The position numbers were made by a program, and so were the translations under genes. DNA of 8,614 nt, taken from positions 1 to 8,614 of the forward strand of contig JAEWIW010000248.1 in assembly GCA_023386855.1 (NCBI GenBank), read 5' to 3'. The stretch comes from Bacteroidota bacterium (GTDB taxonomy: Bacteria; Bacteroidota; Bacteroidia; Chitinophagales; Chitinophagaceae). How positions within the stretch are numbered: the first letter of the stretch is position 1; each line of letters begins with the position of its first letter. Below are positions 1 through 6,817 of this stretch, piece after piece. The notes below the pieces were generated by a model. The model had not been told where the DNA came from. It was given only the letters and a program-made list of their open reading frames with translations, and made no database searches.

Positions 1-775
1 AAGAGTTCAGCAGGTGGGTTCTCCATTCTGCAAAAGCAGTAGCCTGTTTCCAGTTCACTCCTACTACAGGATAGTTTCCAAAAGCCGGGTGAGAGAAATA
101 TTTTTTGGTTGCTGGTTCATTATAAGAATAGCTGAAATCACGGATCCATACCAGTGTATCAGGATAAACCATCACATCTTTCTTTACGATGAATTGTGAA
201 CGGGGTTTGCTGGCATTCTCCCTTTTTGCGGCTTCTTTCAGGTCGAAAATCTCTGAATGGTAAATTAGCTTGGAAGGGTCGATATCCTTCTTGCCAAAAA
301 TCCTGTTCTCAGGAGAAAGGATCATCTGGTCAACTTTTTCAATAGTTGCCTTGTCGCCCCATTTAATGGTCTGCGCTTTTTTCCAGTCGATGGCAAAACG
401 ACCATCCACTTCCTTTCCATATTGCAAAAGGGTTGCTGCAATGGAATCGCGCACCCAGTTTACGAACTGGCGGTATTCATTGTTGGTGATCTCGGTAGCA
501 TCCATCCAGAACCCGTTGATAGACACCTGCTTGTTCCTTGCGGTAAAAGCGTAGTTCACATCCTCATCACTGGGTCCCATATGAAAGGTTCCTGGTGGAA
601 TGTAAACCATACCGGGGGGTTTGGTCATGGTGTATTTGCTGGCGGGAGCAACTCCATGAAGTTGACCGTCATTAGGCAAACCTTTGGATGACTTGCCTTT
701 TATCAATCCGCATCCTGATGCACCCACCATGATCAGGAGGGCGGCAAATGCAGATAGTTGTCTCGTTTTCATCAT
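1..775 (-). CDS. gldK: GldK, type IX secretion/gliding motility lipoprotein (3' end missing)
   Basis: This is the first 258 residues of a GldK/PorK-family outer-membrane lipoprotein; the family is usually about 450-480 residues, so the C-terminal part lies beyond the left edge. Residues 1-22 form a lipoprotein signal peptide ending in GASGC, so Cys22 would be the lipidated residue, although Ala at -3 of the lipobox is not the usual Leu/Val/Ile. From about residue 50 the SUMF1/formylglycine-generating-enzyme-like fold begins: GMVYIPPGTFHMG, then SDEDVNY, MDATEITNNEYRQFVNWVRDSI, YPDTLVWIRDFSYSYNEP and NYPVVGVNWKQATAF. These blocks resemble GldK more than GldJ. In characterised systems GldK and GldN (PorK/PorN) form a periplasmic ring attached to the outer membrane, a structural rather than enzymatic role. 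Translation could begin at either of two tandem ATG codons, at 775 or 772. gldL, gldM and gldN usually follow in the same direction, off this window. A -7 promoter element lies just upstream. Confidence 0.88.
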   Translation of the reverse strand, partial: MMKTRQLSAFAALLIMVGASGCGLIKGKSSKGLPNDGQLHGVAPASKYTMTKPPGMVYIPPGTFHMGPSDEDVNYAFTARNKQVSINGFWMDATEITNNEYRQFVNWVRDSIAATLLQYGKEVDGRFAIDWKKAQTIKWGDKATIEKVDQMILSPENRIFGKKDIDPSKLIYHSEIFDLKEAAKRENASKPRSQFIVKKDVMVYPDTLVWIRDFSYSYNEPATKKYFSHPAFGNYPVVGVNWKQATAFAEWRTHLLNS

Positions 776-791
776 ATTAAAGGGTATTGGG

Positions 792-799
792 CAAAAATA
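792..799 (-). promoter_or_regulatory. Probable -7 promoter element for gldK
   Basis: The minus strand reads TATTTTTG, an exact match to the Bacteroidota primary-sigma -7 consensus TAnnTTTG, ending 16 bases before the ATGATG start of gldK. No TTTG-like -33 box is present 17-23 bases upstream, so support rests on the -7 element and its placement. It would give a short leader and suggests that gldK starts its own transcription unit rather than depending on readthrough from the DUF255 gene. Confidence 0.4.
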
Positions 800-868
800 G
801 TGTTTTACCAGCTTCATCGCTTTTTAGAGATTTATAGTACAAATCGCATTGTTGGTTCAGCAAAGACT

Positions 869-905
869 AAAACGGCACTTATTTCTAAAATATTGTATCC
901 GTTTT
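869..905 (-). terminator. Weak hairpin after the DUF255 gene
   Basis: Seven-base arms (aaaacgg at 869-875 and ccgtttt at 899-905) can pair around a 23-base AT-rich loop, beginning four bases after the DUF255 stop codon. The long loop and the absence of a clear U-tract make it a poor intrinsic terminator. It is recorded because it is the only inverted repeat noticed in the 133-base gap before gldK. Confidence 0.18.
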
Positions 906-908
906 TAT

Positions 909-2963
909 TTAAAGTTTTGGATATCCCCCGAGCTGCTCCAGTAAAACCCTGGTGGTGGTCACCGGCTGGCTGCAACTGTAATTCCTGCATAGGTAGATAC
1001 GTGTATCTACCCCCGCTGGTTTGCCCCGGAGCAAAGGAAAATCGTCATTTTCTACCTCTGCCTGCTGGAGTATCCTCACCGGGAGGAAATTCCCTGAAAT
1101 TTCTAGGGTCAATTCCCGGTGCGCCGGTCCAATTACCGCAATCTCCGGTATACCTGCTACCACTGCCTGGATGAAGGTAGCCCATACCCCGAAGGAGGTG
1201 GGATATTTTTTCACAATGGCTGCCATGCTGCCCATCATACGGGTCGATTGTGCTACCCATTCTTTTTCATCATAAAGCATTCCCAGCAAATATAGCACCG
1301 AAGCCATGGTGGCGTTGCCCGAAGGTATAGCACCATCATAAATTTCTTTTTTCCTGACGATCACATCCACCTGTTCCTTCCCGGTGAAAAAGAAAAACCC
1401 GGTATCCTGCTCTTTAAATTCGGCCTGGACTTTTTCCACGATCTGCCTTGCTTTTTCCAGGTAACCGGTATTGCCGGTAACATCATGCAGGTCAATAAGT
1501 GCCTGGATCGTAAAAGCAAGGTCGTCAAGAAATGCCGGGTACCTTGCCTCTCCTGCTTTATAGGTATGGTATTGAAGTATGTCCTCCCTGCTAAATCGTT
1601 CAAGCAGGAACTGCATATTCTTTTCTGCCAGGGCAAGAAAGCGATCTTCCCTGAAAACAGCAAAAGCCCTGGTGAGTGCCGAGTTCATCAGGGAATTCCA
1701 TCCAAGCAAAATCTTGTCATCAAGCAAAGGCCTTACTCTTTCTTCCCTTTTCTTCAAAAGCTCCAGCTTCCAGCCGCTGATCTTTTTCATCAATTCTGCG
1801 ATATCCATCCCTTTTTTTTCTGCAAACTGCCCGTAACTGCTGGTCAACCTGAGAATATTTTGATGTTCCCAGTTGCCAACTGCGGTTACATCATAGAGTT
1901 CATTGAACAGCGAGGCATCTCCTCCAAGTACCTCCTGGATTTCACCAGGGGTCCACACATAATATTTTCCCTCCACGCCTTCACTGTCGGCATCCAGTGC
2001 ACTATAGAAACCATATTCCGGTGAAAGGAGTTCTCTTTCCACGAATCCAATGGTATCCATAACAATTTCCTGGTAAAACGGATTGCCTGAAAGTTGGTAG
2101 GCTTCTGTGTAAGCGACCAACAGCAGGGCATTATCGTAGAGCATTTTTTCAAAGTGCGGGGCCAGCCATTCTGCATCGGTGGAATATCGTGCAAAGCCTC
2201 CCCCAAGCTGGTCGTAGATGCCTCCCATGGCCATTTTATCCAGGCTTAAAAGGGCCTGTTTTGCTGCCGCGTTATCACCGGTATAATAATAATAATGCAG
2301 TAGGAAGCGAATGGTGAAAGATTGGGGGAACTTGGGCGCCTTTCCAAATCCTCCGAGCTGGCGATCGGCCGATTTCATGATGCTGGTAAAGGCTTCTTCT
2401 GCGAATGCCTTGTGCAACCCATTACCTGAACCGCTGCCATTGGTGATGCCAAAACTATTGGAGTTATTAAGATGTTCGGTTAAATTTTCGGCCTGGCTTT
2501 CGATATCCTGTCGTTTATTCCTGTAGGCATCGGAGATAGCCAGCAGCACTTCGGTCCAGGACGACCTGTTGAAAGCCCGCTGCGGGGGGAAGTAAGTTCC
2601 TCCATAAAAGGGCCTGAGATCAGGTGTCAAAAATACATTTAATGGCCATCCACCCTGCCCTGTTATGGCCTGGACGGCATCCATATAAATATGATCCAGG
2701 TCGGGACGTTCTTCGCGGTCAATTTTGATATTGATGAAATTTTTGTTCATCAACTCCGCCACTTCGGGGTCTTCAAAACTTTCTCTTTCCATTACATGGC
2801 ACCAGTGACAGGCGGCATAGCCAATACTTACCAGTATCGGCAAATCCTCTCTCCTGGCGCGTTCCAGGGCTTCTTCACCCCAGGGATACCAATCCACCGG
2901 GTTATGGGCATGCTGTAATAAATAGGGACTACTCTCCTTGCTTAGACGGTTAGTGTGGTTCAT
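909..2963 (-). CDS. Thioredoxin-domain DUF255/SPATA20 (YyaL-type) protein
   Basis: A complete 684-residue member of the DUF255 family, also called thioredoxin domain-containing or spermatogenesis-associated protein 20 like. The N-terminus carries the family hallmark [25 protein letters not shown] (residues 5-29), followed by a thioredoxin-like domain with ACHWCHVM (Cys52, Cys55), the DREERPDLD segment and [25 protein letters not shown]. Residues from about 180 onward form an alpha-helical toroid resembling glycoside-hydrolase (alpha/alpha)6 barrels, with [11 protein letters not shown] (204-214), [20 protein letters not shown] (247-266), SALDADSEG (321-329) and [12 protein letters not shown] (415-426). 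The end, [12 protein letters not shown] (Cys659, Cys664), is also typical, so the protein is full length. No signal peptide is visible, so a cytosolic location is expected. The biochemical activity is not established; a redox or sugar-related role is only suggested by the folds. The ATG at 2963 places the conserved motif at the N-terminus. It lies 71 bases after hemD on the same strand. Confidence 0.93.
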   Translation of the reverse strand: MNHTNRLSKESSPYLLQHAHNPVDWYPWGEEALERARREDLPILVSIGYAACHWCHVMERESFEDPEVAELMNKNFINIKIDREERPDLDHIYMDAVQAITGQGGWPLNVFLTPDLRPFYGGTYFPPQRAFNRSSWTEVLLAISDAYRNKRQDIESQAENLTEHLNNSNSFGITNGSGSGNGLHKAFAEEAFTSIMKSADRQLGGFGKAPKFPQSFTIRFLLHYYYYTGDNAAAKQALLSLDKMAMGGIYDQLGGGFARYSTDAEWLAPHFEKMLYDNALLLVAYTEAYQLSGNPFYQEIVMDTIGFVERELLSPEYGFYSALDADSEGVEGKYYVWTPGEIQEVLGGDASLFNELYDVTAVGNWEHQNILRLTSSYGQFAEKKGMDIAELMKKISGWKLELLKKREERVRPLLDDKILLGWNSLMNSALTRAFAVFREDRFLALAEKNMQFLLERFSREDILQYHTYKAGEARYPAFLDDLAFTIQALIDLHDVTGNTGYLEKARQIVEKVQAEFKEQDTGFFFFTGKEQVDVIVRKKEIYDGAIPSGNATMASVLYLLGMLYDEKEWVAQSTRMMGSMAAIVKKYPTSFGVWATFIQAVVAGIPEIAVIGPAHRELTLEISGNFLPVRILQQAEVENDDFPLLRGKPAGVDTRIYLCRNYSCSQPVTTTRVLLEQLGGYPKL

Positions 2964-3034
2964 GCAGCAACAAATTACGCAAAATCTGAGCCTGCTAAAC
3001 CTGGGTCATTGATGGTCTTAAGAAGAATATCGAA

Positions 3035-3835
3035 TTATTTCCTGGTTTTGGTAAGCCCTGAGAGATATTGCTCCAGTGCAGCCACCATGGATGGAGCCTG
3101 TGGCTGGGGCGCACGGATATCAAGTGTAAGCCCTGCCTGTTCCACTGCTTTCGAAGTATTGATACCGAAAGCACCGATACGGGTACCATTTTGTGAATAA
3201 TCAGGAACATTGTCAAACAGGCTTTTTACCCCGCTGGGTGTAAAAAAACAGATGATATCAAAGTTCTGATTCGCCACCAGTGTTTTCACATCATTGCTGA
3301 TGGTGCGGTACATGAATGGAGTGGCAAAGTCGCAATTGTTATTCTTCAGCCAGTTATAAATTTCATTATCCTGCTGGTTCTCAGAGCAGGGGTAGAGGAA
3401 CTTTTCGTTGGCCTTATGTTTATTCACCACGTCGAGCATGCTCTTATTGGAACCATCAGCTCCATAAAACACTTTTCTTTTGCGGTACAGGATGAATTTC
3501 TGAAGGTATAATGCCACGGCTTCCGTAATACAGAAGTACTTGGTATCCTGTGAAATATTCACTTTCAGCTCTTCACATACCCTGAAAAAATGATCAATGG
3601 CATGACGACTGGTAAAAATAACTGCAGTATAAGAGGAGATATCAATTTTCTGCTTTCTGAAATCTTTCGCACTGATGCCTTCGAGGCTGATGAAAGGATG
3701 GAACTCAAGATCTACAGAGTATTTCCTGGCAAGCTCAAAGTACGGCGATTTGTCTGTTTCAGGTTTGGGTTGCGTAATCAGGATCTTGCGAACCTGATCA
3801 ATTGATCCCCCTTTTTTAGCCCCTTGTTTAACCAT
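3035..3835 (-). CDS. hemD: Uroporphyrinogen-III synthase
   Basis: A 266-residue HemD-family protein, close to the family's usual size of about 250. HemD cyclises hydroxymethylbilane to uroporphyrinogen III while inverting ring D, the last step common to all tetrapyrroles, in the cytosol. The two-domain pattern is visible: an N-terminal half with KILITQPKPETDKSPYFELA (17-36) and AVIFTSRHAIDHFF (71-84), and a second half with FLYPCSENQ (146-154), MYRTIS (175-180), CFFTPSGVKSLF (196-207), IGAFGINTSKAVEQAGL (220-236) and the C-terminal PQAPSMVAALEQYL. HemD sequences diverge strongly; this one has the Bacteroidota form, with a Lys/Arg-rich segment YRKRKVFYG at 117-125. It starts 24 bases after the DUF4271 gene on the same strand, so the two are probably co-transcribed, a pairing I know from other Bacteroidota. 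The first ~15 residues before the conserved block are poorly conserved in type, but no better start is evident. Confidence 0.9.
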   Translation of the reverse strand: MVKQGAKKGGSIDQVRKILITQPKPETDKSPYFELARKYSVDLEFHPFISLEGISAKDFRKQKIDISSYTAVIFTSRHAIDHFFRVCEELKVNISQDTKYFCITEAVALYLQKFILYRKRKVFYGADGSNKSMLDVVNKHKANEKFLYPCSENQQDNEIYNWLKNNNCDFATPFMYRTISNDVKTLVANQNFDIICFFTPSGVKSLFDNVPDYSQNGTRIGAFGINTSKAVEQAGLTLDIRAPQPQAPSMVAALEQYLSGLTKTRK

Positions 3836-3859
3836 ATTCTCAAGTATGGGATTGCGAAT

Positions 3860-4870
3860 TTAGGTTCCTTGTTCGACAAAATTTAGCAACACCTTGTAAA
3901 TCAATACTAGAGGTGTTATTTCAAAGGCGCAAAGGTATAGAAAAAAATGAAATTTGTTGACTTTTATCTCATTTCTAACAGGACGATAAGAAATAAAGAA
4001 CCTGTATAGAAACAAAAAGCCTACTAAAATGAGCGACAATGTAATCACAACTGCATGAAAATCAGGATATGGGAAGGCAAGCATGATAATAAACGGTAAT
4101 AGCAGGATTCCCAGGATCTTATTTACCCAGAACACGATAAAAATGTACATATCAGTAGCCTGGCTCACGTTGAACAGCCACCCGATCAGTTTAAGAAAGA
4201 TGAATTTGCCCAGGTAGATCAATGCAATAAAGGAAATGGAGTACAGCATCAGCACCCAGAAATTCAATTGCGTATTGAAATGATAATATTTCGACAGGAA
4301 TGCCAGGTATGTTCCCCCTACCACAACAAATAAAATGTTCATCAGGAGCGAAGCCAGCGGGGTTTGCAGCAATTGTTCCTTCACCTGCTGCTGCCGCATC
4401 GTGATCCTGAAGAAAAGCGACAACAGGTTTGAAATGTATTTGTAAAAAATAATCCTGACCAGAGCGTAGAAAAACAGGATGCCGGCCAGGTAATAGAAGA
4501 GACCATCTTCACGGTCCTGTTCCCTTGGCTGTTCCGGGAGTTTTAACCCAGGTTGAAAAAACCGGTAATAGCGGTTCCCCTTTAACTGGAATTGCATGTT
4601 TTGCTGTTGCTCCCAGGCAATGGCGGCATTGGCCGAATCGCGGTAATGAGTGATCGAATCCCTTCTTTTAATGGCAAGCACATGAGCAATAGAATCCTGC
4701 ACCCGTATGGAGTCGGCCCTTTTCAGCGAGTCCATCAGCCGGATTGAATCGGTGCGTCTTAGCAGGTCGGCAGCCTGTTGCAACGAATCCGGCCCCTGCT
4801 GGCCCGATGCGGCATCAATACAAAAAAAGGCGGTGAAAAAAAGAAAAATGATGTACCTCAAGCGATTCAA
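3860..4870 (-). CDS. DUF4271 domain multi-pass membrane protein
   Basis: A 336-residue membrane protein of the DUF4271 family, found in Bacteroidota; its function is unknown. Residues 1-23 look like a signal peptide (RLRYIIFLFFTAFFCIDAASG). Residues 28-80 are charged and carry a repeating Asp-Ser-(Ile/Leu) motif at 28, 41, 47, 53, 59, 71 and 78. About six hydrophobic segments follow, near 124-144, 170-193, 203-226, 241-267, 271-294 and 306-330, so the repeat region is probably periplasmic and the rest inner-membrane. The start is a TTG at 4870: the signal peptide must be included, no in-frame ATG precedes it, and a TAA stop occurs six codons upstream. An alternative is an even rarer start codon. 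A promoter-like sequence sits immediately upstream. It lies 55 bases after the Omp85-like gene and 24 bases before hemD. Confidence 0.86.
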   Translation of the reverse strand: MNRLRYIIFLFFTAFFCIDAASGQQGPDSLQQAADLLRRTDSIRLMDSLKRADSIRVQDSIAHVLAIKRRDSITHYRDSANAAIAWEQQQNMQFQLKGNRYYRFFQPGLKLPEQPREQDREDGLFYYLAGILFFYALVRIIFYKYISNLLSLFFRITMRQQQVKEQLLQTPLASLLMNILFVVVGGTYLAFLSKYYHFNTQLNFWVLMLYSISFIALIYLGKFIFLKLIGWLFNVSQATDMYIFIVFWVNKILGILLLPFIIMLAFPYPDFHAVVITLSLILVGFLFLYRFFISYRPVRNEIKVNKFHFFLYLCAFEITPLVLIYKVLLNFVEQGT

Positions 4871-4877
4871 TTGGTTG

Positions 4878-4908
4878 CAAAAATATTATAGCCGTTCCAG
4901 TTGGAAAA
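4878..4908 (-). promoter_or_regulatory. Probable promoter before the DUF4271-hemD genes
   Basis: On the minus strand TTTT (4908-4905), a 19-base spacer and TATTTTTG (4885-4878) match the Bacteroidota consensus TTTG-N19-TAnnTTTG at 11 of 12 fixed plus free positions, the only miss being the last base of the -33 box. The -7 element ends only seven bases before the TTG start codon, so a transcript from here would be nearly leaderless. The promoter would let DUF4271 and hemD be expressed apart from the Omp85-like gene upstream. Confidence 0.4.
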
Positions 4909-4925
4909 AGCTATTTTCTGTAGAA

Positions 4926-6743
4926 TCAAAAATAGTTGATATATCCCAGGTGGATCTTTGACTGCCGCAGGTTCAGGGCACCGTCACTTCTTTTACCCAC
5001 CGCCCACGACAAATTAAAAATCCCTGCTTTCGTTTCAAATGCCATTCCAGCTCCCAGTCCAAGGTAGGTATAGGAAGGAACAGAAGCCAACGACTTGTTT
5101 TTCGACCAGCCTCCATCAACAAAGGCAAAGAAATAGGAATTTCTTCCCACCAGGTAACGGTATTCGGCAGTTAACACCGAGTAACCGGATACATATTCCG
5201 ACTCCTCATCAAATCCACGAAGGGTTTTATATCCACCAACCTGGAATAATTCATTCCTGAAAATGTCCGGGCTTTCCATCCAACCTCCCCTGATACCAGT
5301 TTTCACCACGGCAGCCTTGCCCACAGGAAAATAATGAGCGGCTTCAAACTGCAACCGTACCTGGTACGACTGCTTTTTGAGGGAATCATAGAGTGAACTG
5401 AATTTAAAGGAAGGATCATTTTCATCAACCAGTTGGGCGATCACATGGTTTTCCCTGACCTTCCTTGTTCCCGTCGTTAATACCAGGTTCAATTCATTTC
5501 CCCTCCGTGGGTTAAAGCGATAATCGGTTTTATTCACATCATAAGTTACCCCCAACTGGATAGAGCTGATATCAGCCTGTTCCGGGAGCCTTCGTGAGTT
5601 CTTGACCTGGAAAGTGTCAACAGTAAGGAGATTCGAACTCCATGAACGAAGGAATACAGAGCCCGTATTGGATGAACTGATGGCATAGGTAGCTCCAATG
5701 CGCAGGTCAATGTTCACGAAAGAAGAATCTTTTTTGAACAGGTCAAAATGAAAGTCCATTCCGAAGGGCGATTTGAAAAGATAAGGATGCTGGTACTGGA
5801 GGTTCAGTCTTGGCGACCGCACCTGTATCTGTTGCCAGTTGAGCCCGATCAATTCCCCATTTCCCAGGGCATTGCGCAGGTTGATATTTGCTTCGCCGGT
5901 TACCTGCATCTTGCTGCCAGGTGCTGAAGAGGAAGCCGGGAGCAATCCTACCAGCACATTCACCTGGCTGCTTTTCTGGTTGTCGAGGTAAAGATTCAAT
6001 ATGGAACCTGTTCCCAGCAGGGTAAGATCCCAGGGTTTTGTTTCTTTAACATAGGGAAGCTCCGACAACCTGTTGCTGAGGGTTTGAAGTTTCTCTTTCC
6101 GGAAAATAGTACCGGGAAGGATGGAAAGATAGCGTTGAAGGAAATCATTACTGATCCTGGCATTACCAAGGTTCCTTACACTGTCGATCTTATACAGCGG
6201 CCCTTTTTCAATGGAAAGTTTTCCCGTCAGGAAAGGGCCATCGATGCTAATACTGTCAACACTTACTTTAGCAAATGGATACCCGTTGTTCTCCAGGTAT
6301 TGAAGGAGGCGGTCATGGTTTTGACTGAATTTGTCCAGGTTAACATTGCGGTTATTGAAATCCTTAAGGTTTATTCCTGCCGCTTCAATAAGCGGGAGAG
6401 TGGTCGAGTCAACCAGGATCTCCTTCCACCGGTATTGTTCTCCCAGGTAGATCCAGGCAATGGTTTGAAGTGAATCGGTGAAGGTGCTGTCGATCGATGC
6501 ACCGATGAATCCTCTTGAATGTAAAACAGAAGGAAGCCGTGCGATATATTGAACAGCTTCGAAGCCGGAACTGAATTGCTGCTGCAGGTCAACCTTACCG
6601 GCATTAACCGGTTTATGGTTATCGGCATCCAGGTATTGCACCTTATGCTGGCACCATAAGCTTTGTGAAAAAAGCAGCGACAGCAATAGCATTAAGACTT
6701 GCAGGGTAAAATTAAACCGTAATTTTGCGGCGCGTATACACAT
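4926..6743 (-). CDS. BamA/TamA-family (Omp85) outer-membrane protein
   Basis: A 605-residue Omp85-superfamily protein, complete at both ends. Residues 1-31 are a signal peptide with a hydrophobic core FTLQVLMLLLSLLF; the SLWC ending is not a good lipobox, so cleavage by signal peptidase I is expected. Three POTRA-like units follow at about 36-103, 104-184 and 185-256; the second and third contain helix signatures such as DRLLQYLENNGYPFAKV and LSNRLSELPYVKE. A beta-barrel covers about 258-605. The Omp85 loop-6 motif is present in GGYKTLRGFDEES, with RGF at 509-511, and the chain ends in YINYF, the terminal aromatic expected of a BAM-assembled barrel. With about 600 residues and three POTRAs it is shorter than a canonical BamA (five POTRAs, about 800 residues), so it is probably an accessory TamA-like or lineage-specific Omp85 rather than the essential BamA. 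Its substrate is unknown. It begins the minus-strand gene run and is divergent from hemW. Confidence 0.9.
   Translation of the reverse strand: MCIRAAKLRFNFTLQVLMLLLSLLFSQSLWCQHKVQYLDADNHKPVNAGKVDLQQQFSSGFEAVQYIARLPSVLHSRGFIGASIDSTFTDSLQTIAWIYLGEQYRWKEILVDSTTLPLIEAAGINLKDFNNRNVNLDKFSQNHDRLLQYLENNGYPFAKVSVDSISIDGPFLTGKLSIEKGPLYKIDSVRNLGNARISNDFLQRYLSILPGTIFRKEKLQTLSNRLSELPYVKETKPWDLTLLGTGSILNLYLDNQKSSQVNVLVGLLPASSSAPGSKMQVTGEANINLRNALGNGELIGLNWQQIQVRSPRLNLQYQHPYLFKSPFGMDFHFDLFKKDSSFVNIDLRIGATYAISSSNTGSVFLRSWSSNLLTVDTFQVKNSRRLPEQADISSIQLGVTYDVNKTDYRFNPRRGNELNLVLTTGTRKVRENHVIAQLVDENDPSFKFSSLYDSLKKQSYQVRLQFEAAHYFPVGKAAVVKTGIRGGWMESPDIFRNELFQVGGYKTLRGFDEESEYVSGYSVLTAEYRYLVGRNSYFFAFVDGGWSKNKSLASVPSYTYLGLGAGMAFETKAGIFNLSWAVGKRSDGALNLRQSKIHLGYINYF
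6698..6727 (+). promoter_or_regulatory. Probable hemW promoter inside the divergent Omp85 gene
   Basis: CTTG (6698-6701), an 18-base spacer and TAATTTTG (6720-6727) closely fit the Bacteroidota consensus TTTG-N19-TAnnTTTG, with an exact -7 box. Transcription would begin near 6732, leaving a leader of about 85 bases before the hemW ATG at 6818. The element lies within the signal-peptide codons of the oppositely transcribed Omp85-like gene. It also argues against any hemW start at or before 6727. Confidence 0.42.
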
Positions 6744-6817
6744 GGATTCCGTGGTCTTGGTCGGGTGCTGTAAAATTATACCTGGCTGGTGAAACGGGAT
6801 CGTTTAAATTCAATATC

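Noticed and set aside
1..775. Assignment to GldJ or a catalytic formylglycine-generating enzyme
   Set aside because: The YPDTLVWIRDFSYSYNEP and NEYRQFVNWVRDSI blocks and the lipoprotein signal fit GldK better, and the region that would hold catalytic cysteines is outside the window.
1485..2024. A 179-codon open frame on the plus strand inside the DUF255 gene
   Set aside because: It is antisense to well-conserved motifs of a clearly real gene and its translation shows no recognisable domain.
4890..4912. Small inverted repeat (TTCCA/TGGAA) after the Omp85-like gene as a terminator
   Set aside because: The arms are five bases with only two bases between them and the outer pairing is interrupted; it overlaps the better-supported promoter before the DUF4271 gene.
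6771..6778. TAATTTTA on the minus strand as a promoter for the Omp85-like gene
   Set aside because: It misses the final G of TAnnTTTG and has no TTTG-like box at a suitable distance, so support is too weak to list.
6725..6817. Upstream-extended start for hemW (31 extra residues)
   Set aside because: It begins at a TTG inside the probable -7 box, would overlap the divergent Omp85 gene, and the added residues do not resemble the conserved HemW N-terminus, which fits the ATG at 6818.
6732..6817. A riboswitch or structured leader before hemW
   Set aside because: No recognisable riboswitch core or strong hairpin is visible in the approximately 85 bases.
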